DNA of 64,000 nucleotides from CAVXGU01 sp963761615 (GTDB lineage: Bacteria > Acidobacteriota > Vicinamibacteria > Vicinamibacterales > CAVVIG01): NCBI GenBank assembly GCA_963761615.1, contig CAVXGU010000003.1, positions 992,001 through 1,056,000 of the forward strand, written 5' to 3'. The notes under the pieces were generated by a model, which ran no database searches, was not told the origin of the DNA, and worked only from the letters and a program-made list of their open reading frames with translations. Of the stretch, positions 41,734-50,778 are shown in pieces. Made by a program: the position numbers and the translations under genes. The stretch's first letter is position 1, and each line of letters opens with the position of its first letter.

Positions 41734-42873
41734 GTGAAGAAGCCGGACAGTGGTGTGAGGTCGAATCGTCGGGCCGCGTCGGCGCGGCGCCGCGGTTTCG
41801 GGGGGACGGTGGTGCCTGCGCGCGCGCGCGCAGGCGATCTGGCCGATCGGCTGCGTGCGGGCGAGTTCGCCGCGCGCCGCCGCCTCGCCGGACGCCGCGC
41901 GCTCCTGGACATGACGCGGGCGGTGAACGGCACGATCGATCCCGCCCGCATCGCGGATCTCCTGCTCGACCAGGCGGCGAGCTGGGTGCCGGCCGGCGTG
42001 TGGGCGGTCGTGGCGATCGAGCCGTCGGGAGTCGCGTCGATCCTGGCGGCGCGCGATCTCGCGCCGGACTGGCACGCGCCGGTGCAGGCGGTCGCCGAGT
42101 GGGTGGTGCAGCACGGCGAGGCGTTCTCGACGGCCGATCTCGCGGGTGATCCGCGCGTCGATGGATGGCCGGCCGCGGCGCTGGTGGCGCTGCCGCTCGC
42201 GTGCCGTGGACGGCGCGTCGGCGCCGTGATCGCTCTCGACCCGACGCCGGCGGCGCGGCCGCCGAAGCTCGGTGCGGGCTGGCTGCGCGAGGTGGAAACG
42301 CTCTCGGAGCCGGCCGCATCGGCGCTGGAGAGCGCGCTCCGCTTCAAGCGGGTCGAGGCGCTCTCGGTGACCGACGACCTGACGCAGCTCTACAACTCGC
42401 GGTACCTGAACCAGGTGCTGCGGCGCGAGACCAAGCGGGCATCGCGCAGCGGACGGCCGCTGTCGCTGCTCTTCGTCGACCTCGACGGGTTCAAGACGGT
42501 GAACGATACGCACGGACATCTCTTCGGCAGCCGGGCGCTCGTCGAAGCCGCGACCATCATCCGCGGCAGCGCGCGCGAGACCGACGTCGTGGCGCGTTTC
42601 GGCGGCGACGAGTTCGCGCTCGTCCTCCCCGACACGGGCGGCGAGGGCGCCTTCGCCGTGGGCGAGCGCATCCGCGAGCGCGTGGCGGCGTTCCGGTTCC
42701 TCGCGCACGACCGCCTCGACATCCGGCTGACCGCCTCGGTGGGCGTCGCGACGCTGCCCGACGCGGCGGTCTCGGCGGAAGAGCTGGTCCAGGCGGCCGA
42801 CAAGGCCATGTACCAGGTCAAGCAGTCCGGCAAGAACGGCATCCAGGCGGCCACCTCTCCAGCCGATAACTGA
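41734..42873 (+). CDS. GAF-GGDEF diguanylate cyclase
   Basis: 379 residues. A basic N terminus precedes a GAF-like sensor domain (about 55-205), then a GGDEF domain with an intact active site RFGGDEF at 290-294. The inhibitory I-site RETD lies at 281-284, five residues before it. It should make c-di-GMP with product feedback. It starts at a GTG. It lies directly upstream of mreB (50 bp), and two HD-GYP genes for the opposite reaction lie 8-13 kb downstream. Confidence 0.9.
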   Translation: MKKPDSGVRSNRRAASARRRGFGGTVVPARARAGDLADRLRAGEFAARRRLAGRRALLDMTRAVNGTIDPARIADLLLDQAASWVPAGVWAVVAIEPSGVASILAARDLAPDWHAPVQAVAEWVVQHGEAFSTADLAGDPRVDGWPAAALVALPLACRGRRVGAVIALDPTPAARPPKLGAGWLREVETLSEPAASALESALRFKRVEALSVTDDLTQLYNSRYLNQVLRRETKRASRSGRPLSLLFVDLDGFKTVNDTHGHLFGSRALVEAATIIRGSARETDVVARFGGDEFALVLPDTGGEGAFAVGERIRERVAAFRFLAHDRLDIRLTASVGVATLPDAAVSAEELVQAADKAMYQVKQSGKNGIQAATSPADN

Positions 42874-42923
42874 CAGATGCTCGTGGACGCGCCGCCCTTC
42901 ACAGATCTGCGCAGGAGCTCTCG

Positions 42924-43951
<1,028 letters not shown>

Positions 43952-44807
43952 GTGGCCCTGCCCGACATTCGGCGAACGCGAGCCGGTTACGTCTTCCTGG
44001 CCGTCGTGCTGGGCCAGATCCTCCTCATCTCGGCGCAGGTCGGCGCGCGCGGTGGCGGCCACGCCCTGCAGGCCGTCGTCGTGGGCGCGTTCGCCCGAGG
44101 TGCAGCGGGGCGATCAGCTCCACCGTGGACGCCGTCGGGCGCACCTGGGACGGCTACATCTGGCTGCACGGCGTCGAGGCGGAGAATCGACGAGCTCACG
44201 AGCCGGCTCGCCGCCGCGCAGCTCACCATCGCCGAGCAGCGCGCGCTCGTCAACCGGAGCCACGACCTCGAGGCCCTGCTCGGACTGCGCGACCGGTCGA
44301 GCCTGTCCACCCTGGCAGTGGACGTCATCGCCGCCGGCGCGACCCCCGACTTCCGCACGCTGACGATCGACCGTGGAACCGCGGACGGCGTACGCCAGGA
44401 CATGGCCGTCATCGCCCCGGACGGGGTCGTCGGCCGCGTCGTCGTCCCCGGCGAGCGGGCGGCGAAGGTCCAGCTCCTGCTCGACCGGAACGCGGCGGCG
44501 GGCGCGATCATCGAGCGCTCCCGCGCGCAGGGCATCGCGGTCGGCGGCGGCGACGACCGGCTGCGGCTGGAGTACGTGCCGGCGGAGGCCGATATCGTGG
44601 TGGGGGACACCGTTCTCACGTCGGGAATCGACGGCATCTTCCCCAAGGGCTTCGTCATCGGCCGTGTCGAGTCGGCTGATCGGAGCGGCGGCGCCTACCG
44701 CCGGATCGTCGTGGCGCCCGCCGTGGACTTCCGCCGCCTCGAAGACGTGCTCGTCGTGCTGACCCCGCCGCCAAATCGCCGGACGGGCGACGGGAGCGTC
44801 GGAGTGA
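43952..44807 (+). CDS. mreC: Rod-shape protein MreC (several frameshifts)
   Basis: Periplasmic scaffold of the elongasome. Homology is spread over frames. RAGYVFLAVVLGQILLISAQV is the membrane anchor. Then comes a stretch with breaks at about 44092-44100, 44104-44110 and 44183-44190 (SSTVDAVGRTWDGYIWLHGV is readable in the middle). A long in-frame beta-barrel part follows from LTSRLAAAQLTIAEQ to VVAPAVDFRRLEDVLVVL. A likely stop TGA at 44805-44807 overlaps the mreD GTG, which would require one more shift near 44766-44780. The many breaks in a probably essential gene suggest sequence errors. Confidence 0.8.
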
Positions 44808-45309
44808 AGGGCGCCTGGATCGTGCTGGCGTCGCTCGCGGCGCTGGCCCTCCAGACCACGCTCGCCCGGCTCTTCCCCGGGCCCGTCGCCGTGGACCTCG
44901 TGCTGGTCGTCGTGGTCTACGTCGCGCTGTCGTCGGGCCCCTGGCCGGCCTGCTGACGGGCGCCGGGGCGGGGCTGGTGCAGGACGTCCTGGCGAGCAGC
45001 GTGGTGGGCATCGGCGGGCTGGCCAAGACGATCGTCGGGTTTCTCGTGGGCGTGATTGGAACGCAGTTCATCGTCACGCAGCCGCTGTCACGCTTCGCCG
45101 TGTTCTTTGCGGCCACCGTCGTGCACGCGGTGGTCTTCGTCGGGTTGTACGCGATCCTCGACCTGCGGCAGTTCGGCTCCCCGTACGCGGCGGTGGCCGA
45201 GCAGGCGGTGGGGAACGCGGTGGTTGGCGTCCTGGCGGTCCAGCTCGTGGAGCGGCTGCCTGGCGCGGTGGAACGGCGGCGCCACGGCCGGGTGCGCCGC
45301 CGGCCGTAA
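44804..45309 (+). CDS. mreD: Rod-shape protein MreD (one frameshift)
   Basis: Small polytopic membrane protein of the elongasome. It starts at the GTG at 44804 (VKGAWIVLASLAALALQTTL). The frame breaks at 44937-44941, where CCCC appears to lack one C. After that the next frame reads LAGLLTGAGAGLVQDVLASS and continues through VVGIGGLAKTIVGFLVGVIG to an Arg-rich end at 45309. Corrected length is about 168 residues with five or so membrane segments. PBP2 follows 4 nt later. Confidence 0.82.
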
Positions 45310-45313
45310 TATC

Positions 45314-47248
45314 ATGTCCAAGCTCGCCGATCGCGATCGATCCGCCTTCCGACTGACCGTCCTCCAGTACCGGATCATCGCGATCTTCACGGCGCTTGCC
45401 GTGGGCTTCTGGGTGCTGCAGGTCCTCGACCACGACGTCTACCAGGAGATGGCGGAGAACAACCACCAGCGAACGCTGGCGCTCCGCGCCCCGCGCGGCC
45501 TGGTCTACGACCGCAACGGGCGGCTCCTCGTCGTGAACCGGCACTCCTACAGCATCTCGATCGTCCGCGAGCACACGAAGGATCTCGACCGGACGATCCG
45601 GCTGCTCGCCGACGTGCTCGACCTGCCCGAGGCGCAGATCCGCGACACCGTGGATCGTCACCTGCGCGAGCCGGCATTTCGCCCGATCGTCATCGTGCAG
45701 GACGCGACGCTGGCGCAGGTCGCCGCTGTCACCGCGCGACGCCTCGACTTCGAGCTGCCCGACGTCGTCGTGGAGGAGGTGCCGACCCGGCGTTATCCCG
45801 ACGACCTCGCGGCGCACCTGTTCGGCTACGTGGGCGAGGTCAGCGACCAGCAGGTCGCGTCCGACGACGACCTCAAGGTCGGCGACATCGTCGGACAGGC
45901 GGGCCTCGAGAAGGCCTACAACGGCAAGTTGATGGGCGAGGACGGTTCGCGTCTGGTCGTGGTGAACAGCGTGGGCCGAGAGATCCGCACGCTCGAGGAA
46001 ACGCCGCCCACCGAGGGCGAGCGGCTCCAGCTGACGATCGATTACAACCTGCAGAAGGCGGTCGAGGACGGCTTCAAGGATCTCGGCCTGAACGGCGCCG
46101 CGGTGCTGCTCGACCCGCACACCGGGGAGGTCCTCGCCCTGGCGAGCGAGCCCGAGTTCGACCCCAACGACTTCGCGTCCGGCATCGATCGGGCGACCTG
46201 GAACGAGCTGAACACGGATGTGTTCCGGCCGCTCACCGACCGCGCGCTCCAGGGCCGCTACTCGCCGGGGTCGACCTTCAAGATGGCGGTGGCCGCGGCG
46301 GCACTCGAAGAGGGTGTCATCACCCCCGACTTCAAGGTGTTCTGTCCGGGCCACGCGACCTTCTTCGGGCACACCTTCAAGTGCTGGAAGCCGGGCGGCC
46401 ACGGCTGGGTCGATCTGCGCGAGGCGATCGAGGAGTCCTGCAACGTCTACTTCTACACCGTCGGGAACATGGTCGGGGTCGACCGCATCCACAAGTGGGC
46501 GACGCTGCTCGGCCTCGGGGTGAAGAGCGGCATCGACCTGCCCGGCGAGGTCACCGGGCTCGTCCCCTCGACCCAGTGGAAAGAGGAGCGGTTCGGCGAG
46601 AAGTGGTATCCCGGCGAGACGATCTCGGTGGCGATCGGACAGGGCGCCGTGTCCGTCACGCCGATCTCGATGGCCGTCTACATGGCGACGCTCGCCAACG
46701 GCGGCACGCGCGTGACGCCGCACCTGCTCAAGGCCGTCGACGACGGCGAGGGCTGGCACGCGGCCCCGGCCCCGGCGCCGCAGTCCGTCGTCCACCTGAA
46801 GCCGGATACCCTCTCGGCGATTCGCGACGGCCTCTGGCTCGTGGTCAACGGCAAGGGCACCGGCGGCAACGCGAAGATCGCCGGCTACGACGTCGTCGGC
46901 AAGACCGGGACCGCGCAGGTGATCTCGAACGAGGGCAAGGCGGCGGCCGCCGGGAAGACCGACAAGGACCTGCGCGACCACGGCTGGTTCGTGTTCTTCG
47001 CTCCGCGCGACAATCCGCAGATCGCGGGCGTGGTCTTCGGCGAGCACGCCGTCCACGGCTCGGTACCGGCGATCATCGCGCGCTACGCGCTCGAGACGTT
47101 CTTCGCCGAGCGCGAGGGCCGGCCATTGCCACCTCCGCTCAAGGTGCCCCATCCGCTCCCGCCGCAGCCGGGCGGCGACGATCCACCGCCCGATCCGGTT
47201 CCGATCGTGCCGCCGGCCGGCGTGGCCGCCCAGGCGGGGGCCCAGTAG
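45314..47248 (+). CDS. mrdA: Penicillin-binding protein 2
   Basis: 644-residue transpeptidase of the rod complex that cross-links lateral-wall peptidoglycan. It has one N-terminal membrane helix (RIIAIFTALAVGFWVLQVL), a dimerisation domain, and a transpeptidase domain with the nucleophile Ser320 in YSPGSTFK, the SxN motif ESCN and KTGTAQ. A Pro-rich tail of about 50 residues (from REGRPLPPPLKVPHP) follows the catalytic domain. The ATG at 45314 is 4 nt after the mreD stop. The stop overlaps the rodA GTG. Confidence 0.95.
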   Translation: MSKLADRDRSAFRLTVLQYRIIAIFTALAVGFWVLQVLDHDVYQEMAENNHQRTLALRAPRGLVYDRNGRLLVVNRHSYSISIVREHTKDLDRTIRLLADVLDLPEAQIRDTVDRHLREPAFRPIVIVQDATLAQVAAVTARRLDFELPDVVVEEVPTRRYPDDLAAHLFGYVGEVSDQQVASDDDLKVGDIVGQAGLEKAYNGKLMGEDGSRLVVVNSVGREIRTLEETPPTEGERLQLTIDYNLQKAVEDGFKDLGLNGAAVLLDPHTGEVLALASEPEFDPNDFASGIDRATWNELNTDVFRPLTDRALQGRYSPGSTFKMAVAAAALEEGVITPDFKVFCPGHATFFGHTFKCWKPGGHGWVDLREAIEESCNVYFYTVGNMVGVDRIHKWATLLGLGVKSGIDLPGEVTGLVPSTQWKEERFGEKWYPGETISVAIGQGAVSVTPISMAVYMATLANGGTRVTPHLLKAVDDGEGWHAAPAPAPQSVVHLKPDTLSAIRDGLWLVVNGKGTGGNAKIAGYDVVGKTGTAQVISNEGKAAAAGKTDKDLRDHGWFVFFAPRDNPQIAGVVFGEHAVHGSVPAIIARYALETFFAEREGRPLPPPLKVPHPLPPQPGGDDPPPDPVPIVPPAGVAAQAGAQ

Positions 47249-48342
47249 TGTTCGAGCGCCGGCTGTACCATCACCTCGACTGGGCCCTGCTCGCGGCGAT
47301 CGTCGCGCTCTGCGCCATCGGCGTCCTGATGGTCTACAGCACGACCGTGGATCCGACGGGCGGGACCTCGCACCTCTATCTGACGCAGCTCTACGCCGTG
47401 GGCATCGGCTTCGGTGCCATGACCGTGATGCTGTTCTTCGACTACCGGACGCTCGCCGACCGGTCGCACGTCCTCTACGTGGCCCTGCTCGCCGCCCTGC
47501 TGTACGTCCTGCTCTTCGGCACGGTCGCCGGCGGCGCGCGCCGCTGGGTCTCGCTCGGTCCGTTCAATCTGCAGCCCTCCGAGTTCGCCCGGATCGGCCT
47601 CGCCCTCGTGCTCGCCAAGTTCTTCGGCGAGCACCGCGGCGAGCCGTCGTGGCCGGACTTCGCCGTCGCCGGCGCGCTCACCGCGCTGCCGCTCGTCCTC
47701 ATCGCCAGGGAGCCCGACCTCGGCACGGCGTTCACGCTGCTGCCGGTCGTGGCCGCCGTCGCCTATCTCGCCGGGATGCGCATGCGCATCTTCGGCGTGC
47801 TGCTCGTGGCGGCCGTGCTCCTGGCGCCCGTCGCCTGGAAGTTCGTCCTCAAGGACTACCAGAAGAGCCGCATTTCCACGTTCATCGATCCGTCACAGGA
47901 CGCGAAAGGCGCCGGATACCAGCAGATCCAGGCGCGGATCACGGTCGGATCGGGAGGTCTCACCGGCAAGGGGTTCCGGAAGGGCACGCAGGGCCAGCTG
48001 CAGTTCCTTCCCGTCGCACACAACGATTTCATCTTCTCGGTGCTGGCCGAGGAGCAGGGCTTCGCCGGCGTCCTGGTGACGCTCGGCCTCTACTTGTTCG
48101 TGATCCTGCGCGCGCTCCAGGCGGCCCGGCTGGCCAAGGACCGTCTCGGCGCGTATCTCGTGCTCGGCGTGCTCGCCGGATTCGCCTTCCAGGTGGTCTA
48201 CAACGTCACCATGTCGGCCGGGCTGGCGCCCGTCAAGGGCCTGACGCTTCCGCTCATGAGTTACGGCGGGTCGTCGATGATCGCCACCCTGGCCGCCTTC
48301 GGGCTGATCCTGAACGTCCGCATGCGCAGGTTCACGAATTGA
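47248..48342 (+). CDS. rodA: Rod-shape SEDS glycosyltransferase RodA
   Basis: 364-residue SEDS polymerase that builds glycan strands and partners PBP2. It has about ten membrane helices with conserved PFNLQPSEFARIGLALVLAK, ISTFIDPSQDAKGAGYQQIQ, FLPVAHNDFIFSVLAEEQGF and the catalytic-loop Asp region. The C terminus reads KGLTLPLMSYGGSSMIATL. The GTG start at 47248 overlaps the last base of the mrdA stop (TAGTG), indicating coupling. Confidence 0.95.
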   Translation: MFERRLYHHLDWALLAAIVALCAIGVLMVYSTTVDPTGGTSHLYLTQLYAVGIGFGAMTVMLFFDYRTLADRSHVLYVALLAALLYVLLFGTVAGGARRWVSLGPFNLQPSEFARIGLALVLAKFFGEHRGEPSWPDFAVAGALTALPLVLIAREPDLGTAFTLLPVVAAVAYLAGMRMRIFGVLLVAAVLLAPVAWKFVLKDYQKSRISTFIDPSQDAKGAGYQQIQARITVGSGGLTGKGFRKGTQGQLQFLPVAHNDFIFSVLAEEQGFAGVLVTLGLYLFVILRALQAARLAKDRLGAYLVLGVLAGFAFQVVYNVTMSAGLAPVKGLTLPLMSYGGSSMIATLAAFGLILNVRMRRFTN

Positions 48343-48384
48343 GGGCTCTCCTGCCGACCAGGACGGGTCCGAAGGGATTCGCGC

Positions 48385-49911
48385 ATGACCAAGGAGATGA
48401 TCATCTCCGCCAGCGGCCACGAGACGATGGTGGCCGTTCTCGAGGACGACCTGCTCGCCGAAGTGTTCGTCGAACGCGAACGGCACCGGGGTGTCGTCGG
48501 CAACGTCTACAAGGGCCGGGTCTCGAAGGTGCTGCCCGGCATGCAGTCCTCCTTCATCGACATCGGCCTCGAGCGCGACGGCTTCCTGTACGTCGCTGAG
48601 GTCATCGACGCCCTCGAGGAGTTCGAGAAGCTCTCCTCCGACGACGAGGGCGACGGCAAGGACCGGAAGGCCGGCGCCCGGGCGCGCGCCCAGGCGAAGA
48701 TCGAGGAACTGCTCCGCGAGGGGCAGGAAATCCTCGTCCAGGTCGTCAAGGAGCCGCTCGGCACCAAGGGCGCCCGCCTCACCTCGCACGTGACGATGGC
48801 CGGCCGGTTCCTGGTGTTCATGCCGACCGTCGATCACATCGGCATCTCCCGCAAGATCGACGCCCGCGACGAGCGGTCGCGGCTGCGCGGCATCGTCAGA
48901 GAGTTCCGCGAGAGCCACGGCTTCACCGGCGGCGTCATCATCCGAACCGCCGCGGCCGGCCGCCCCAAGGAGGACATCATCGGGGACCTCGAGGCGTTCC
49001 ACACCATCTGGACCGACGTCCGCCGCAAGGCCGAGTCGTCGCGGGCCCCGGCGCTCGTCTACCAGGAGCAGAGCCTGGTCGGCAAGATGCTCCGCGACTT
49101 CCTCACCGCCGAGTTCCAGGCGATCCGGATCGACAACCCGGTGGAGTACGCCCGGGTCGTGGAACTGGTCGAGCGAATCATGCCCGGCCTGGCGGGCAAG
49201 GTGAAGCTGTACGACAAGCCCTATCCGATCTTCGAGGAGTACGGCGTCCAGGCGGAGATCGAGCGGGCGCTGCAGAGCAAGGTCCACCTGAAGTCGGGCG
49301 GGTCGATCGTCATCAACCATACCGAGGCGCTCGTCGCCATCGACGTGAACACGGGACGCTACGTCGGCAAGAAGTCGGCCGGGCGCCTCGAGGACACGAT
49401 CGTCAAGACGAACCTCGAGGCGGCCAAGGAGATCGTCCGCCAGATCCGGCTGCGCGATCTGGGCGGGATCATCGTGCTCGACTTCATCGACATGGAGGAC
49501 AAGAAGAACCGCCAGAAGATCTTCCAGGCGGTCGAGCAGGAGCTCCGGAAGGACCGGTCGCCCTCGAAGGCGGTCCAGGTGTCGGACTTCGGCCTGGTGA
49601 TCGTCACGCGCAAGCGCGTGAAGCAGAGTCTCGAGCGCGTGATGACGGAGCCGTGCCCGTACTGCTCGGGGACCGGCGTGATCAAGTCGAGCTCGACGAT
49701 CTGCTACGAGATCCTGTCGGAGGTGAAGAAGATCAGCGGGGACCTCAACGGCCACCGCCTGCTCCTGCGCGTGAACCCCGAGATCGCGCGCGCTCTGCGG
49801 GAAGAGGAGCAGGACGTGCTGCGCGACCTCAGGCAGTCGATCGGGCGGGAGGTCATGGTGAAGCCGGATCTCCAGCTTCACCACGAGCAGTTCGACGTGA
49901 TGGCCGTCTAG
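48385..49911 (+). CDS. rng: Ribonuclease G
   Basis: 508-residue RNase E/G-type endoribonuclease for rRNA 5' maturation and mRNA turnover. An N-terminal S1 domain (GVVGNVYKGRVSKVLPGMQS) contains an acidic/basic insertion at about 90-112 (DDEGDGKDRKAGARARAQAK). The DNase I-like catalytic core has the Mg ligand motif VAIDVNTGRYVGKKS and IIVLDFIDMED. The zinc-link motif CPYCSGTG dimerises the enzyme. It ends the mre-mrd operon, an order also seen in other phyla, and has no RNase E-like scaffold tail. Confidence 0.94.
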   Translation: MTKEMIISASGHETMVAVLEDDLLAEVFVERERHRGVVGNVYKGRVSKVLPGMQSSFIDIGLERDGFLYVAEVIDALEEFEKLSSDDEGDGKDRKAGARARAQAKIEELLREGQEILVQVVKEPLGTKGARLTSHVTMAGRFLVFMPTVDHIGISRKIDARDERSRLRGIVREFRESHGFTGGVIIRTAAAGRPKEDIIGDLEAFHTIWTDVRRKAESSRAPALVYQEQSLVGKMLRDFLTAEFQAIRIDNPVEYARVVELVERIMPGLAGKVKLYDKPYPIFEEYGVQAEIERALQSKVHLKSGGSIVINHTEALVAIDVNTGRYVGKKSAGRLEDTIVKTNLEAAKEIVRQIRLRDLGGIIVLDFIDMEDKKNRQKIFQAVEQELRKDRSPSKAVQVSDFGLVIVTRKRVKQSLERVMTEPCPYCSGTGVIKSSSTICYEILSEVKKISGDLNGHRLLLRVNPEIARALREEEQDVLRDLRQSIGREVMVKPDLQLHHEQFDVMAV

Positions 49912-49974
49912 GCTAGAGCGGTTTCTCGGGGCGACATCGGTCTCGAAAACGCTGCAGGAGCCTGCGCCCGGGCG

Positions 49975-50394
49975 CTACATCGAGGGCAGCGCGAGGTGGA
50001 TCAGGTAGTTCGTGCCGCCGTGATTCACCCACACCCGCATGTACTCGTCGCCCTTCAGGATCACGACGCGCGACTGGCCCGCGGCCGGGTGCTCGCTCTT
50101 GCTCTGCTCGAGCTGTCCGATCTCGCTGGCCGGCACGATCGTCGCCAGCTCGCGCCCGGCCACCTTGCCGTTGCGCACGAACTCCACCCACTGCTCGGGC
50201 GCCTGGCCGGCCGCCGGCGGCGTGGCCTCTTCGGTGGTCAGCCGCAGCTGGTAGCTGCCGGCCGGGAGCTCCTTCCCGTCGGCCATCGCCTTCCGCGGGG
50301 TCGTGACCCGGCCGAGGTTCGTCGTCTGCTGCGCGAAGACCGCCACCGTGCCCACCATGGCGACCATCGCCGCCACGAGTCCGAGTCGTTTCAT
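49975..50394 (-). CDS. Small exported protein of unknown function
   Basis: 139 residues. A signal peptide (KRLGLVAAMVAMVGTVAVFA) is followed by a beta-rich domain (RKAMADGKELPAGSYQLRLT, WVEFVRNGKVAGREL, RVVILKGDEYMRVWVNHGG). This looks like the small extracellular beta-barrel proteins common in Acidobacteriota, with no known role. I choose the ATG at 50394 because GGAGG lies 5 nt upstream; a TTG at 50442 would bury the signal peptide. A 13-codon ORF ends exactly at this start. Confidence 0.75.
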   Translation of the reverse strand: MKRLGLVAAMVAMVGTVAVFAQQTTNLGRVTTPRKAMADGKELPAGSYQLRLTTEEATPPAAGQAPEQWVEFVRNGKVAGRELATIVPASEIGQLEQSKSEHPAAGQSRVVILKGDEYMRVWVNHGGTNYLIHLALPSM

Positions 50395-50435
50395 CATCGC
50401 CTCCGTCCCGTCGATCGCGACAGGTCGCTTGTCAT
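50394..50435 (-). CDS. Candidate 13-codon leader ORF
   Basis: ATG at 50435, six nt after a perfect TATAAT, reads MTSDLSRSTGRRR and stops at TGA 50394-50396, overlapping the ATG of the exported-protein gene. The position right behind a strong -10 box fits a leaderless leader peptide that is translationally coupled to the downstream gene. There is no peptide homology to support it, so this is position-based inference. Confidence 0.45.
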   Translation of the reverse strand: MTSDLSRSTGRRR

Positions 50436-50441
50436 CCGCCA

Positions 50442-50447
50442 ATTATA
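50442..50447 (-). promoter_or_regulatory. -10 element TATAAT, leaderless layout
   Basis: Perfect TATAAT that also contains the stop codon (TAA) of the MGMT gene. It ends 6 nt before the ATG of the leader ORF, as at sppA and other genes here. It would let the exported-protein gene be expressed apart from the HD-GYP operon. Confidence 0.6.
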
Positions 50448-50778
50448 CGCTCCGTCGCGCCGGAGGGCGCCAGCGGACGCGCTCGAAGTCGAGAACCCGC
50501 GTGGCCGTCGCCCGCACGCCCTCGGCGGCGAGCAGCCCCCGCTTGAGTCCCGGGCCCCCGCCGTATCCCCCGAGGCGGCCGCCGGCGGCAATCACGCGGT
50601 GGCAGGGGACGTCCACCCGTCGGCAGTCGCGCATGATGTTGCCGACGGCACGCGATGCGCGGGGCTGTCCCGCCATGGCCGCGACGTCCCCGTAGGTCGC
50701 CACGCGTCCGGCCGGGATCCGGCGGACCGCCCAGAGGACGCGGCTCGCGAACGTCCGGGGTGCGGTGCGTCGCGTCAC
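50443..50778 (-). CDS. Minimal MGMT-family alkyltransferase (Ogt C-terminal type)
   Basis: 111 residues consisting only of the DNA-binding/alkyltransferase domain. ASRVLWAVRRIPAGRVATYG opens the winged helix, followed by GNIMRDCRRVDVPCHRVIAAGG with the acceptor Cys59 in PCHR. It lacks the N-terminal domain of full-length Ogt/Ada. Since the cysteine is kept it may repair O6-alkylguanine rather than act as an alkyltransferase-like (Atl) protein. The GTG start overlaps the second HD-GYP stop (GTGA). Confidence 0.85.
   Translation of the reverse strand: MTRRTAPRTFASRVLWAVRRIPAGRVATYGDVAAMAGQPRASRAVGNIMRDCRRVDVPCHRVIAAGGRLGGYGGGPGLKRGLLAAEGVRATATRVLDFERVRWRPPARRSV

Noticed and set aside
43952..44956. 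A natural mreC-mreD fusion
   Set aside because: One frame runs from the middle of mreC into mreD, but a GTGA overlap at 44804-44807 fits separate genes. The continuous frame depends on nearby indels, and mreD itself then breaks at 44941.
49912..49974. Terminator between the convergent rng and exported-protein genes
   Set aside because: I find no stem of useful length followed by a T run in this 63-bp gap.
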